From: a virus | IMG/VR virus record: IMGVR_UViG_3300034374_011126 | Span: 1 to 21,931 of that record | DNA: 21,931 nt | Strand: one strand, 5' to 3' | In this document: piece after piece, positions 7,154-15,862 of the stretch | Layout of the letters: each line of letters starts with the position of its first letter | How positions within the stretch are numbered: position 1 is the first letter of the stretch | Made by a program: the position numbers and the translations under genes | The notes under the pieces: model-generated | Databases searched by the model: none | What the model saw: only the letters and a program-made list of their open reading frames with translations | Told to the model about the DNA's origin: nothing

Positions 7154-7434
7154 TAGTAAAGAACAACGACGTTAGTAACATTCCCGCTCAGTAGCGCAGT
7201 GACCGAAATCGGGCATATAAAGTCCCCGTTTAAATGATCGTTTTGGCAAATCTGACCAGGAGCGTCAGAAAACTCTAGAGCGATAGTTTTATTAGAGCCT
7301 CCGCCGTTCTGAATAAAAATAGCTCGGCACGCCGGGAAATGAGTAGCTCCGTCAGACGGCTGCCATCTAAATCCACTGGTATAAGGGAGACTCGCGACCT
7401 GCCCATAAATAGATCCAAACGCTCTAACGTCCAT
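7153..7434 (-). CDS. Small beta-rich phage protein ending VVVLY
   Basis: A 93-aa protein with a beta-strand pattern. The layout (an early PSDGATHFPACRAIFIQNGGG segment, then alternating strands, then TNVVVLY at the end) resembles short phage proteins found near head-tail genes that begin with a 'DT..L...A.YVGTGG' strand and end with an L.ALY-like strand. The role of that group is unclear, possibly a minor virion or spike component. Two Cys occur in the second half (QICQNDH and FICP). The ATG at 7434 has no clear SD. Confidence 0.65.
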   Translation of the reverse strand: MDVRAFGSIYGQVASLPYTSGFRWQPSDGATHFPACRAIFIQNGGGSNKTIALEFSDAPGQICQNDHLNGDFICPISVTALLSGNVTNVVVLY

Positions 7435-7462
7435 CGGTGCTTTGTTTTCTTACATTATAGGT

Positions 7463-7744
7463 TTACTGTTCGCTTTCTTCGATCAGACGATCGAGATACC
7501 AGCGAGCTTTTTTCAAATCTTGAACTTTGTTCTTAAACTCCGTACGCCAGAGGTACTTAATAATATTCCCACGGCAATAGGATTTAAACCCTTCTGCACC
7601 TAGAGCAGCTTTGATCGCTTCGATACACTCAATACCCCCCTGCATATAATGAGCTGGGTGATTTACAGGATCACTAGACTGAGTTGAATCAGTAGAGTCT
7701 TCCCATTTCTTGTGTAGTAAACCGTCGTAGTCTACACGCATCAT
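7463..7744 (-). CDS. DUF3310 protein
   Basis: A 93-aa protein with the DUF3310 signature: DPVNHPAHYMQGGIECIEAI (25-44), then FKSYCRGNIIKYLWR (53-67), then KKARWYLDRLI near the end. DUF3310 proteins are common in phages, especially of cyanobacteria and Gram-positives, and are sometimes labelled nucleotide kinase-like without firm evidence. It is complete. The start is ATG at 7744 or the adjacent ATG at 7741. It lies between a glycosyltransferase and small virion-region genes. Confidence 0.85.
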   Translation of the reverse strand: MMRVDYDGLLHKKWEDSTDSTQSSDPVNHPAHYMQGGIECIEAIKAALGAEGFKSYCRGNIIKYLWRTEFKNKVQDLKKARWYLDRLIEESEQ

Positions 7745-7777
7745 TTTTAAGTAAAATCGGTTGGTAATTTTGACCGT

Positions 7778-8686
7778 TCAGAACATAGCACACGAAAACA
7801 TCTGTGTACAGTCTATTAAATTATTAGATTTCTTAAGAAGCTCTTTAGTGTATTTTGTATCATCGTGTTTAATTAAACAGCAGTCATGCGGCACGTATCT
7901 ACCGTCTCGCTCTACCACGGGGATCCAACGGCGGTGTTCGTACCCTCGTGGGACGCTCTCGAAAGCTAAACCCATGGAACTACGGTCTGCTAAAGGCCAG
8001 TTACGAACCCCAACAAGCTCATAACTTCTAACGGGGTCCATACTTTGACTCTTAACGTATTTAACAGCATCTTGTTGATCTAAAATCATCGCTCCGTAGT
8101 ATGGATTTGATACCTGAGCGAAAAATTTGATTTCGGGATCAACAACCAACATCAGTTTTACGTTGAAACCGATGTCGTGCCAAACATTCGGTGTTTCCCG
8201 CGTCAGGGAGAACGTGTGGTAGTTATCGAAGGGGATTTTTTTGCCGTCGTGCTCCTCATATCGGACAAAACCAGGCTCAAAACCCGCCTCACTTAACCTG
8301 TTTTTCCATCTAAACCAGTATTTTAAATTTTCGTAGGTCAAAATCATATCGTTCTCCTGATAAACGTAAAAATCTGCTGTGTAGTTCATGCACGCTAAAA
8401 CAAGATCAGTTTTATGCGCCCAAGTAAGCTCCCAACCCGAGTATTCAGGCCCACAAACTTTGATATTGATATCTAATTTAGAAAAATACGGATCTAGAAC
8501 ACTTTTTAGCGTATCTACATCATTTTCTGATTCATAATCCACATAGATGTTTATTTTTACCTCTAAGTCATACTCTAAATAAGCTTTAATTGTGTTAATT
8601 AAGGAATTTATGCGGTTTAAAGGTTTGTGAGCCGTAATGGCGACCCACATTCGCGAACCAGAAAGCGAAGAAGAGTGAGTTTTCAT
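7778..8686 (-). CDS. GT-A-like glycosyltransferase
   Basis: A 302-aa protein. It opens with MWVAITAHKPLNR (13-25), a typical first strand of a GT-A fold. A YVYQENDMILTYENLKYWF segment (107-125) follows, in which END-M replaces the usual DxD; GFVRYEEHDGKK (139-150) and a C-terminal DCCLIKHDD come after. This layout matches phage and bacterial proteins labelled glycosyltransferase that carry a YxENDM motif, but activity and sugar are unknown. Its ATG shares one base with the terminase stop (TGATG), so it is translationally coupled to terminase. A longer start at 8737 would lie inside terminase and is unlikely. Confidence 0.72.
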   Translation of the reverse strand: MKTHSSSLSGSRMWVAITAHKPLNRINSLINTIKAYLEYDLEVKINIYVDYESENDVDTLKSVLDPYFSKLDINIKVCGPEYSGWELTWAHKTDLVLACMNYTADFYVYQENDMILTYENLKYWFRWKNRLSEAGFEPGFVRYEEHDGKKIPFDNYHTFSLTRETPNVWHDIGFNVKLMLVVDPEIKFFAQVSNPYYGAMILDQQDAVKYVKSQSMDPVRSYELVGVRNWPLADRSSMGLAFESVPRGYEHRRWIPVVERDGRYVPHDCCLIKHDDTKYTKELLKKSNNLIDCTQMFSCAMF

Positions 8687-10206
8687 CAGTATTCGATCGA
8701 AAAATTGCCTCGGCGCTGTAAAAAGGTAATCAACCAAGTGTATGCGTCTAGCAAATCGTCATGAGCTGTAGCACCAACGTTAATCAGTTGGTCAAATAAC
8801 GCATCAAACTTACGATACTTATTAAATGTCACTCTTTTATTCTCTAGTAGTCCAAGCGTGCCCCTAAATCTAGCAACTTTATCCCCTCGGAAACCCTTGA
8901 CTTCGTGAATATGCAGATTACTTAAACCACGCTCATTCAACAGAACACGGCGAAGGTCAGCAGCCAGGGACGCTTGGTATGCAACAGACTCAACTACAAG
9001 GGTCACCGTGGAATACGTCGGGAAAAACTGTCCATCCTGCTGAATCAAAATGCCCCACTCCAAAAGCATGTCGCACAGAAGGTCTATTTTCTCAAGGTTC
9101 CCAATAGAACGACACTGGTGAGCATCAATTATGTAGTAGTTATCCTTAAGTCGCCCACCTAGCACAAACGCTGTGTAGTCGCTTGTTTCATTTTTACTGG
9201 CGGAGAGGTCAATTCCCACAGCTAAGGAATCAAACTCAGTAACAACTTCTCCCTTAACAAGTAGATCTGGCGAAACGACCAGATCAGAAGTCATCACTGG
9301 TTGCTGTTGGTACTGGTAAGCAAAAGCAACGGGGTCAAGTTCTTTCTGTCCAAGTAGATAATCCGCACTCCATTGTTCAGGCCAGTAACTAATCGGGTCA
9401 CCTTTATCGTCGTACGTAATAGCTTCTTGTGTCACTTGTTTCCATCCTTTATCCGGAACAAACATCGTTTTATGGATGTCCAACGGATGGAATCGAGTAC
9501 CCAGGCAGATAGACCGGCCGCCCTCAAAAATAATTGGAGCGATAACTGAACTCCAGTTATTATTCATCTCTTCCCGAATCGCCGGGTTTTTAATATCCGC
9601 ACTCGATTTAATAGGGTCATCCACAATCACAATGTGTGCACGTTTTGAAGTAATCGAACCTCTAAGACCCGCAGCACGCAGTGTAAATTCTTCGTCACCC
9701 AGACGCGGAATATCTGCATAGTCAAAATCGATAGACCAACCGATATCCGACTGCATCCCCGAACGCAGTTTTACGCGAGGGAAAACTTTACGGTACTCAG
9801 GGGAGTCGATGATCTGCTTAATAATTCTACTTTTAGGAATTGCCGTAGCAATGTTATAAGAACAATAAATTATTTGAAGTGGTCTTTTAGCTGTCGTGTG
9901 TCTTCCAATTATCCACGCTGTAAACAAGTTCAACACGGTACTTTTCGCGCTACCGCGTGGGGCGAGGATATCTAAATTCTGCCCGGCAATATCTAATAAG
10001 TATTTGTTCGACTCGCCCGTAATTAAATGACGGTGCCACTCCAACATATGACGCGCAGGAGTCTTATCTAGAATAGTACAGAACGTATGAAAGTCATTAG
10101 ACGCACGGCCGTATATTGTGTCTAAGGCACCATCTCGTGACTCAGATGCTTTTTTTGCATTGATCTGAGCACTTCGACGATAAGCAAGCGATTCGCGGCT
10201 AGGCAT
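8686..10206 (-). CDS. terL: Terminase large subunit
   Basis: A 506-aa packaging motor. The N-terminal ATPase has Walker A PRGSAKST (83-90), Walker B HIVIVDD (191-197) and a coupling motif CLGTRFH (234-240). The C-terminal RNase H-like nuclease shows D333 in GIDLS (331-335), E406 in VVES, and the acidic HDDLLDA cluster (482-488). All key residues are present, and length is normal. The ATG at 10206 faces the divergent GT4 gene across a 54-nt gap. No small terminase subunit is recognised in the window. It is the first gene of the leftward late operon running to the portal region. Confidence 0.95.
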   Translation of the reverse strand: MPSRESLAYRRSAQINAKKASESRDGALDTIYGRASNDFHTFCTILDKTPARHMLEWHRHLITGESNKYLLDIAGQNLDILAPRGSAKSTVLNLFTAWIIGRHTTAKRPLQIIYCSYNIATAIPKSRIIKQIIDSPEYRKVFPRVKLRSGMQSDIGWSIDFDYADIPRLGDEEFTLRAAGLRGSITSKRAHIVIVDDPIKSSADIKNPAIREEMNNNWSSVIAPIIFEGGRSICLGTRFHPLDIHKTMFVPDKGWKQVTQEAITYDDKGDPISYWPEQWSADYLLGQKELDPVAFAYQYQQQPVMTSDLVVSPDLLVKGEVVTEFDSLAVGIDLSASKNETSDYTAFVLGGRLKDNYYIIDAHQCRSIGNLEKIDLLCDMLLEWGILIQQDGQFFPTYSTVTLVVESVAYQASLAADLRRVLLNERGLSNLHIHEVKGFRGDKVARFRGTLGLLENKRVTFNKYRKFDALFDQLINVGATAHDDLLDAYTWLITFLQRRGNFSIEY

Positions 10207-10260
10207 ATCAACAAACTGACAGTACTGCTATATTGATTGTACTAGAAACCACGGCCGAAC
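10207..10260. promoter_or_regulatory. Divergent promoter region between terminase and the GT4 gene
   Basis: The 54-nt gap must hold start signals for both strands. Leftward it carries AGTACTGTCAGTTTGTT, matching the element before the GT17 gene; AGTACT may be the -10. Rightward a CTGACA box and a TGTACT hexamer with a 16-nt spacer make a fair sigma70-like promoter. Both readings use the same bases, so the two directions may exclude each other. Confidence 0.45.
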
Positions 10261-11433
10261 ATGGCGAAAATTCTTTGGTATGGAGACGCTTGTAGTAACA
10301 CTGGATTTGGTCGAGTAACTCATAGTGTACTAGAGCACTTAGCAAAAGAACATGAAGTCTGTGTGCTCGGTATTAATTACACAGGTGATCCTCATGAGCA
10401 CCCGTACAAAATCTACCCTGCGTGTGTTGGAGGTACACAGGATCGCTTTGGTGTAAATAGAATCCCAGAAATACTCCACAAAGAACGTCCTGATGTCGTT
10501 ATCTGTTTAAACGATATCTGGGTTGTCAATCAATTTTGGGAGCGTTGTCAGTTCCTTAAAGATGACCTGAAATTCAAGTTCATCGCCTACTTCCCCGTGG
10601 ACAGCGAAAGCTATTACCCGGACATGCTTCAAAACATGCCCTTCTGGGATTTAGCGATTACGTTCACTGTTAACTGTGCACACAGAATCCTTTCCCATAA
10701 GATCAATATCCCTCGGCTAGGTGTTCTCCCCCACGGGGTGGACAACGGCAGATTTTATCCAATTTCAAAGGAAGAGGCCCGTCAGGAACTGGGCCTCCCT
10801 TTAGACAAATTTATCGTTTTCAACGGTAACAGGAATCAACCTCGCAAACGTATCGATCTAACGATCCAAGCTTTCGCTGACTTCGCGATCGATAAACCCG
10901 ACACCATGTTGTATTTGCACATGGGAGCAAAAGACCTTGGGTGGGACGTAATGCCTCTGTTCCACAGGGAAATGAACAAACGTGGACTGGATGACAAGCA
11001 CCGATTGATCCTGACATCCCCAAATATGAATTATATGGCTGCACCTCCGGATAGCCTGCTGAACACGATTTACAACGCGTGTGATGTCGGCTTAAATACG
11101 GCAGATGGTGAAGGGTGGGGTCTTGTAAGCTTTGAAAATGCGAGCTGCCGCAAACCTCAAGTTGTCCCCAACCACACCGCATGTAAGGACATTTGGGAAG
11201 GCGCAGCTCAGCTCGCTGATATTGCCACGTGGGTTGTCGATAAAGACCTCGGTGTCGAACGAGGTCTTGTTGATGTCAAACACACCGCTCACCTATTAAC
11301 GGAGCTGTATGAAGACGAATCAATTTACGCCGAAGTCGCGGACGCCTGCTACGCCGTTACTCAACGTCCTGAATACCGCTGGGAATCTGTCGCTATGGGA
11401 TTCTCTAAAGCTGTCTCTGATCTTTCTGTTTGA
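10261..11433 (+). CDS. GT4-family glycosyltransferase
   Basis: A 390-aa GT-B fold enzyme that would transfer an activated sugar with retention. The N-terminal domain has the Gly-rich acceptor-side loop ACSNTGFGRVT (10-20). The C-terminal donor domain has PHGVD (157-161), NRNQPRKRID (190-199) as the phosphate-contacting basic motif, and EGWGLVSFENA (284-294) as the E-x7-E motif. It is full length. It stands alone on the plus strand with the next gene 3 nt downstream, so the pair is an operon. The acceptor is unknown. No SD precedes the ATG. Confidence 0.9.
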   Translation: MAKILWYGDACSNTGFGRVTHSVLEHLAKEHEVCVLGINYTGDPHEHPYKIYPACVGGTQDRFGVNRIPEILHKERPDVVICLNDIWVVNQFWERCQFLKDDLKFKFIAYFPVDSESYYPDMLQNMPFWDLAITFTVNCAHRILSHKINIPRLGVLPHGVDNGRFYPISKEEARQELGLPLDKFIVFNGNRNQPRKRIDLTIQAFADFAIDKPDTMLYLHMGAKDLGWDVMPLFHREMNKRGLDDKHRLILTSPNMNYMAAPPDSLLNTIYNACDVGLNTADGEGWGLVSFENASCRKPQVVPNHTACKDIWEGAAQLADIATWVVDKDLGVERGLVDVKHTAHLLTELYEDESIYAEVADACYAVTQRPEYRWESVAMGFSKAVSDLSV

Positions 11434-11436
11434 GTC

Positions 11437-12519
11437 ATGCAAACAACACATCGTTTTTTCCACGCTTACAGCGACGTTCTTTTCCCCGTTCGACGAGAAA
11501 CCAGAGGTGTGCCTTCCGTCTACCAACAAGCCGAAAAACTCGGAGGGAAGTTCACCCGGATCGTAAACGGGTTACCCGAAAATTCCATCGCGAATTTCAA
11601 CCCTTCTGTAATCAAACACAATCAGAACACGTACATCGCGTGGCGCTGCCAACCCCAACCCTTTGGGTTCAGGCACGACATGAAATACTTTTACTTAAAT
11701 GGGCGGCCTAATGATATCTACATCGGTATGCTTAGTCCGGATGACGCGAGCATTATTGGTACCAAAAAACTGAGATCTAAAAAACATCGTCTAAGTTACG
11801 AAGATCCTCGTTTATTTAAAGGTCCAGACGACGGGTTGTACGTACAATTCGTAACTTCTACATACGCCAGTCGTTACGACAGACATACAGATAAACTTTT
11901 TAATCAGCCCAAAGTTTCTGTCTGCTGGGTAAACGATAACTTTGAAGCTGTTCACTCCGCTACACCCCCGATTGGAGAAAATCTTCATCCGGGTAAGGCA
12001 GAGAAAAATTGGTGCTTTTTCCCTAGGAACGGAGAGCTAGCGTGTTTGTACTCCACGCGGCCATTGATTGTTGAGAGTGAACGGACCCCTCGAATTGAAC
12101 TTAATACGGATGTTTTAGACCAAGTAACTAAAGGCGCACCGACTTTTAACTCGACAGCTCCGATTGATCTCGGTTACGGGTATTTAATTTTTTATCACTG
12201 GAAACATACAACGTTCTCAGAAAATGGAAAACCCTATCTTATTTATCATGTAAGTGCTTACATGGTAGACAAGGACTTTACCAAAGTAACTTACATTATC
12301 CCCGAGTCTATTTTTACGGGGTCTTTAGAAGATCGCGTGATCGAATGGACAGATTTGATGGGTAACCCCGTCTCAAACCAACCCGCTGTGATCCTACCTT
12401 TTGGTGCTTATGTGGAAGGCACGGAGCTGGTAATGTCTCTCGGCGTAAATGATGCTTTTATGGGAGTCTTTAGGACCCCCTTAGAAAACATTATGAAGCG
12501 ACTCAAGAAAGTGGATTAA
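11437..12519 (+). CDS. GH130-like beta-propeller protein (glycoside phosphorylase or hydrolase relative)
   Basis: A 360-aa protein resembling family GH130 (mannoside phosphorylases and hydrolases with a five-bladed propeller). Visible marks are NPSVIKHNQNTYIAWR (55-70), YEDPRLF (121-127) with the usual acidic and Arg residues, EKNWCFFPRNGELACLYSTRP (189-209), and a last blade GAYVEGTELVMSLGVNDAFMGVF (323-345). It begins 3 nt after the GT4 gene and ends with a stop overlapping the stop of the convergent gene. If active it would cleave or phosphorolyse a beta-mannoside-type link, but it could also be a non-catalytic sugar-binding relative. Confidence 0.7.
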   Translation: MQTTHRFFHAYSDVLFPVRRETRGVPSVYQQAEKLGGKFTRIVNGLPENSIANFNPSVIKHNQNTYIAWRCQPQPFGFRHDMKYFYLNGRPNDIYIGMLSPDDASIIGTKKLRSKKHRLSYEDPRLFKGPDDGLYVQFVTSTYASRYDRHTDKLFNQPKVSVCWVNDNFEAVHSATPPIGENLHPGKAEKNWCFFPRNGELACLYSTRPLIVESERTPRIELNTDVLDQVTKGAPTFNSTAPIDLGYGYLIFYHWKHTTFSENGKPYLIYHVSAYMVDKDFTKVTYIIPESIFTGSLEDRVIEWTDLMGNPVSNQPAVILPFGAYVEGTELVMSLGVNDAFMGVFRTPLENIMKRLKKVD

Positions 12520-13046
12520 GATTTCTCCTCTTTTTCCAGCGTGGTCCAAACGATGATCGAGGAGTCTTCAAGCAGAGCTTGGACTCCCGGTTGTCCGTCA
12601 AACGTCTGAACCAATTCGCGCAGACACCGATCAGCGCCAGCGAGTAATAAACCACGGCGATCAAGACCGTCTGAAATAGACCGTACCGCCTGAATGTGAC
12701 TGCGAAGCTCTTTCTGCAGCGTTGATATTTTTGTGGCTGCGGTAGCATGATCCAACATTTGATTTTGAGTCATATCTCGCACATTACGAATATCCAATTG
12801 GAGATCGTCGATCTCCCGCAAAAGAACCTTGCGAAGATCTTCCTTAGGATATTTTTCCTGAACCCAGGCAGTAATGTCCGAGATACTGCCAGCGTAGCCA
12901 GGGTTTAAAAACCGAGCGTAAAGATAAGCTTCAATGTCAGAAGTCGCGTTCTTGGCGTAATGAACAAAGGCGTCCTTTTGAGCTTTTTCAAGCGAAGCTA
13001 ACCACGATGCAACCGTGGTCGAATCACCTACTGTCGATTTGATCAT
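12516..13046 (-). CDS. Unknown helical protein at the end of a virion-like operon
   Basis: A 176-aa helical protein, moderately charged, starting MIKSTVGDSTTVASWLASLE. It has a coiled-coil-like stretch (about 80-135: LLREIDDLQLDIRNVRDM, ISTLQKELRSHIQAV). No catalytic motif is seen. The ATG overlaps the previous stop (ATGA). It ends convergently with the GH130-like gene, the two stop codons sharing bases. A virion or assembly role is inferred from its operon. Confidence 0.65.
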   Translation of the reverse strand: MIKSTVGDSTTVASWLASLEKAQKDAFVHYAKNATSDIEAYLYARFLNPGYAGSISDITAWVQEKYPKEDLRKVLLREIDDLQLDIRNVRDMTQNQMLDHATAATKISTLQKELRSHIQAVRSISDGLDRRGLLLAGADRCLRELVQTFDGQPGVQALLEDSSIIVWTTLEKEEKS

Positions 13047-13813
13047 GCAAACGCTCGTTGACCGGCCATCGCCATTCCAGCACCAAAGCGCTTCATTGCC
13101 AACTGTCCCTCGACTTGCCCACGCTGCAGTGCGAGAGCATTACGGGTATCTTCCTGAGCCTTAGCGATATTTAAATTTGTCTGAGTGGTAGCCAACATCT
13201 GTTGGTTACGGGTTTTAGCTGCCTCTAATCCAGTCTGAGCAGCAGCGGTAGCAGTCGGAAGAAGGAGCTGAGTTTCGCCTTGCAGACCTGTCTGCTGTAA
13301 TGCGCCTGCAGTAGTACCAAATTGTTTAGCAAGAGCAGCAGCTGTTTCAGGTCCAAGCATCTCTGTGGCAAGTTTCGCCTTACCTGCAGCTTCTCCTAAA
13401 CCAATAGCACTACTAGCTAACTGCGAAGCGATGCCTGTTTGAAGACCAGCAGAAGTTAAATCTTTTTGCTTAGCGACATCAAACTGTCCAAGAGCACTTT
13501 CTTGAGCAACGTTACTGCGGGCTCCGAGCGTTCCTGTATAGGCACCCATCATCGCGGCAAGTTCTTGTCCGGCCAATGTAGTTTTTACTTGTCCCGGTAC
13601 AAGCTGTGCATACAAGCTTGAATAATCAGCTTGTCCTCCCCCTCCGCCTCCACCAAAAATTCCTCCTGCTAAAGAACCTAGCCCACTAAGAGCAGACCCG
13701 ACACCGAATAAAGTGGAACCAAGACCCCCTGCGGCAGCTGCACCGCCAGCGGCCAAACCGCCGCCCCCAGCTAAAAGGGGCATTGCAGCGGCAGTGGCAA
13801 ACGGAATTGGCAT
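13043..13813 (-). CDS. Gly/Ala-rich probable virion protein
   Basis: A 256-aa protein. Residues 1-60 are a Gly/Ala-rich hydrophobic stretch with a run of seven Gly, of the sort seen in phage internal or ejected virion proteins that enter membranes. Residues 75-256 are helical, Ala/Gln/Thr-rich and low in aromatic residues. It has no enzyme motif. There is a clear GAGGA box before the ATG at 13813, suggesting strong translation. It could be an internal virion or DNA-ejection protein; this is inferred. Confidence 0.65.
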   Translation of the reverse strand: MPIPFATAAAMPLLAGGGGLAAGGAAAAGGLGSTLFGVGSALSGLGSLAGGIFGGGGGGGQADYSSLYAQLVPGQVKTTLAGQELAAMMGAYTGTLGARSNVAQESALGQFDVAKQKDLTSAGLQTGIASQLASSAIGLGEAAGKAKLATEMLGPETAAALAKQFGTTAGALQQTGLQGETQLLLPTATAAAQTGLEAAKTRNQQMLATTQTNLNIAKAQEDTRNALALQRGQVEGQLAMKRFGAGMAMAGQRAFA

Positions 13814-13815
13814 AA

Positions 13816-14547
13816 TTATCCTCGGGTGCGAAGGTTAAAAGGGGCAGTAGAGGCTTTGTAAATCTCTGCAAAGTTTGACAGATTTGGCGTTAAAGCAGAA
13901 ACCGTCGCTAAACCGAGTGCCATCTGTTGACGAGCATTTGCCTCGATCTGCGCTGTCCTGATGTCACGCCAAGCTTGGATATTCTCGCGCTCGATCTCAG
14001 ATTGCTGCTTCTGACGCTCACGTGGCGCCTTTAAAGCACTCGTAACAATGGAGGCTTCGACCAGATTACGAAGTTTTTGCTGACTGAGTTCCCGTTGATA
14101 CTCAGGATCAAAAACTCGCTCAATTAATTCCCGCGTGGGATCAACAATCGGCTCTTGCTCCTGTTCAATATCAGCGCCTTCACCTACGGAACTGGGGGAG
14201 GGAGCTGAAGGTGCTGTGTCAGGAGCATTATCTCCCACAGTGGGAGGCTCAGCAGAAGGAGTTTCGGGGCCTGCAGTCGCTGCAGGTGTAGAAGGAAGTT
14301 GTTGAGCGGAAGGCTCAAAACCCTGAGGGTAGTTACCGGTAGCTTTTTTAAAACTTTCTCCAGACTGAAAGCCGTAATAAGGATCTACATAAAAGACAGG
14401 TTTACCGTCTTTATATGCAAGTTGCCCAACAGGGGGAGTTCCTGTCTGAGCTACGTTGCGATTCACACGCCCACCGCCCGGATAACGAGGCGAGGACATT
14501 CCTGGTACTACCGAAAGAACTTGATTTAGGAGTTCGTAAGCATCCAT
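13816..14547 (-). CDS. Unknown Pro/Glu-rich protein with helical C-terminus
   Basis: A 243-aa protein in three parts. An N-terminal part contains YKDGKPVFYVDPYYGFQSG (44-62). A Pro/Ser/Thr/Glu-rich acidic linker covers about 80-135. A C-terminal helical part is rich in Gln, Arg and Ala. No family is recognised. A GAGGGAG box lies upstream of the ATG at 14547. It precedes the Gly/Ala-rich gene by 2 nt and is probably a virion component. Confidence 0.6.
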   Translation of the reverse strand: MDAYELLNQVLSVVPGMSSPRYPGGGRVNRNVAQTGTPPVGQLAYKDGKPVFYVDPYYGFQSGESFKKATGNYPQGFEPSAQQLPSTPAATAGPETPSAEPPTVGDNAPDTAPSAPSPSSVGEGADIEQEQEPIVDPTRELIERVFDPEYQRELSQQKLRNLVEASIVTSALKAPRERQKQQSEIERENIQAWRDIRTAQIEANARQQMALGLATVSALTPNLSNFAEIYKASTAPFNLRTRG

Positions 14548-14562
14548 GTTTTAAAAACTCCC

Positions 14563-15126
14563 TCAGGTAGACCCAGCAAGCGTAGACAGGACTTTGCTGT
14601 TATCCAGTCTATCTTGCACAAGAACGTTTTTAATCGCGGAATCTAGGACGTTCTGAGCAAAATCGTATGAAGAGCTCACACGTTCGCGTTGTACATCACC
14701 GAGCGAACGCACTTCCTGCTGCTTAACAGCAGCTTGCCCACGAGCAAGCTCATTCATGTACTCGTACTGGCGTTTCAGAGCTTCAAGCTGACGTTCACGT
14801 TGACCAAGGCTTTGAGCTTGACGCTCTAACCGTTGTTCAACCCCGCCCATAAAGACGTCTGGGCTATCGAGATCAGGGACATCAAACCCTAAACCCCGTA
14901 AGAGGTTTCGACGAAAAGCTTCGTTTGCGTAGTACTGAGTGTATGCAAGCTCGGGAGCAGCACCTTGAAAGTAGGGCTTACTTACAGCGGACTCGGCAAC
15001 ACCGTACTGAGAGGGGTTTGCAGCTTCAGATGCCGGACCTGCCACGCGGTTAGCGATAATATCCGACAACAAATTCATTAAGAAGTTCCCGCCAACGGCA
15101 GCGGCAGTAGCAGCAGGAGCAGCCAT
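14563..15126 (-). CDS. Unknown Ala/Gln-rich helical protein, probable virion component
   Basis: A 187-aa protein starting MAAPAATAAAVGGNFLMNLL, an Ala-rich apolar N-terminus. A coiled-coil region follows (about 97-145: VEQRLERQAQSLGQRERQ and onward), very rich in Gln, Arg and Glu. No enzyme motif is seen. Its ATG shares a base with the previous stop (TGATG). Composition is like its two neighbours and suggests an internal virion protein set. Confidence 0.6.
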   Translation of the reverse strand: MAAPAATAAAVGGNFLMNLLSDIIANRVAGPASEAANPSQYGVAESAVSKPYFQGAAPELAYTQYYANEAFRRNLLRGLGFDVPDLDSPDVFMGGVEQRLERQAQSLGQRERQLEALKRQYEYMNELARGQAAVKQQEVRSLGDVQRERVSSSYDFAQNVLDSAIKNVLVQDRLDNSKVLSTLAGST

Positions 15127-15359
15127 CAGGAACCAGCAGGATTATCGTATGAAGTTCCCGAAGGAATCTTCTTACTTGATTTTACACTCTGACCGTCCTC
15201 TTGAGGGAGAATGCCGAGCATTAACTGTTTTTTAGAAGGTAAAGAAGCAGTTTGAGGAAAATTTGACTGGATATAGAGATTAAGAAACGACGAAGCGTTT
15301 AGATCGGGTGCGTCTCGCCGAACGTCAGCCTCACGTAACTGTTGCTCACGTACGTTCAT
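15126..15359 (-). CDS. Unknown 77-aa polar protein
   Basis: A short polar protein starting MNVREQQLREADVRRDAP, with a central hydrophobic patch (SSFLNLYIQSNFPQ at 23-36) and a Ser/Lys-rich tail. No family is recognised. The ATG overlaps the previous stop (ATGA) and its stop overlaps the next start, so it is a coupled member of the operon. Confidence 0.6.
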   Translation of the reverse strand: MNVREQQLREADVRRDAPDLNASSFLNLYIQSNFPQTASLPSKKQLMLGILPQEDGQSVKSSKKIPSGTSYDNPAGS

Positions 15360-15862
15360 CGCCCCAACGTCTGATACATCACCGAGGCGGGAACAGTAGA
15401 GCTAGAAGGAGCGTTAAGAACAGAATATTGGCCGCCGTAATTAGGTAAATCGTACTCCAAAGGACGTTGACGACTTAGATACTCAGCACCGTCAAGCCCG
15501 TCGTTCGAAAGATTCTGGACGAACTCCAAGAACATCTGCATCAGATTGGGATCTTGGAAAAGCATCCCGACTAATTCCTGAAGTTCTGCCTCGTCTGCGG
15601 GGGACGAAGCGCTGGCTTGCAAACGGTGCATGAGCTGACCACGCACTTCTGGCTGAGAAGTATCGGGGTACCCATTGAGCGATCGGGTAGGGGACGTCAT
15701 AATCCCGTCACCCTCCATGCCAGGCATCGGAGGAGCAGCCCGGTGGAAGTTACGCAACACCGTGGCGGTCATCGGCGCTGCAGCCGCCATTTCAGCGGGT
15801 GTTTTGGGGCAGGGGAGCCCTAAAACCCGAGAAGCAAACTCGTAATCTTGAGGGCTAAACAC
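15356..15862 (-). CDS. Unknown protein, first of the virion-like operon
   Basis: A 168-aa protein starting with GTG at 15862 (VFSPQDYEFASRVL). It has a Pro/Ala/Met-rich stretch (about 25-60), then an acidic helical segment ADEAELQELVGMLFQDPNLMQMFLEFVQNL (about 90-120), and a Tyr/Pro-rich tail. No family is recognised. I prefer the GTG over a TTG at 15901, since the latter would overlap the HTH gene much further. It is translationally coupled to the HTH gene. Confidence 0.6.
   Translation of the reverse strand: MFSPQDYEFASRVLGLPCPKTPAEMAAAAPMTATVLRNFHRAAPPMPGMEGDGIMTSPTRSLNGYPDTSQPEVRGQLMHRLQASASSPADEAELQELVGMLFQDPNLMQMFLEFVQNLSNDGLDGAEYLSRQRPLEYDLPNYGGQYSVLNAPSSSTVPASVMYQTLGR

Noticed and set aside
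10820-11182. 120-codon minus-strand frame inside the GT4 gene
   Set aside because: It is a shadow frame; the plus strand has all GT4 motifs in the same region.
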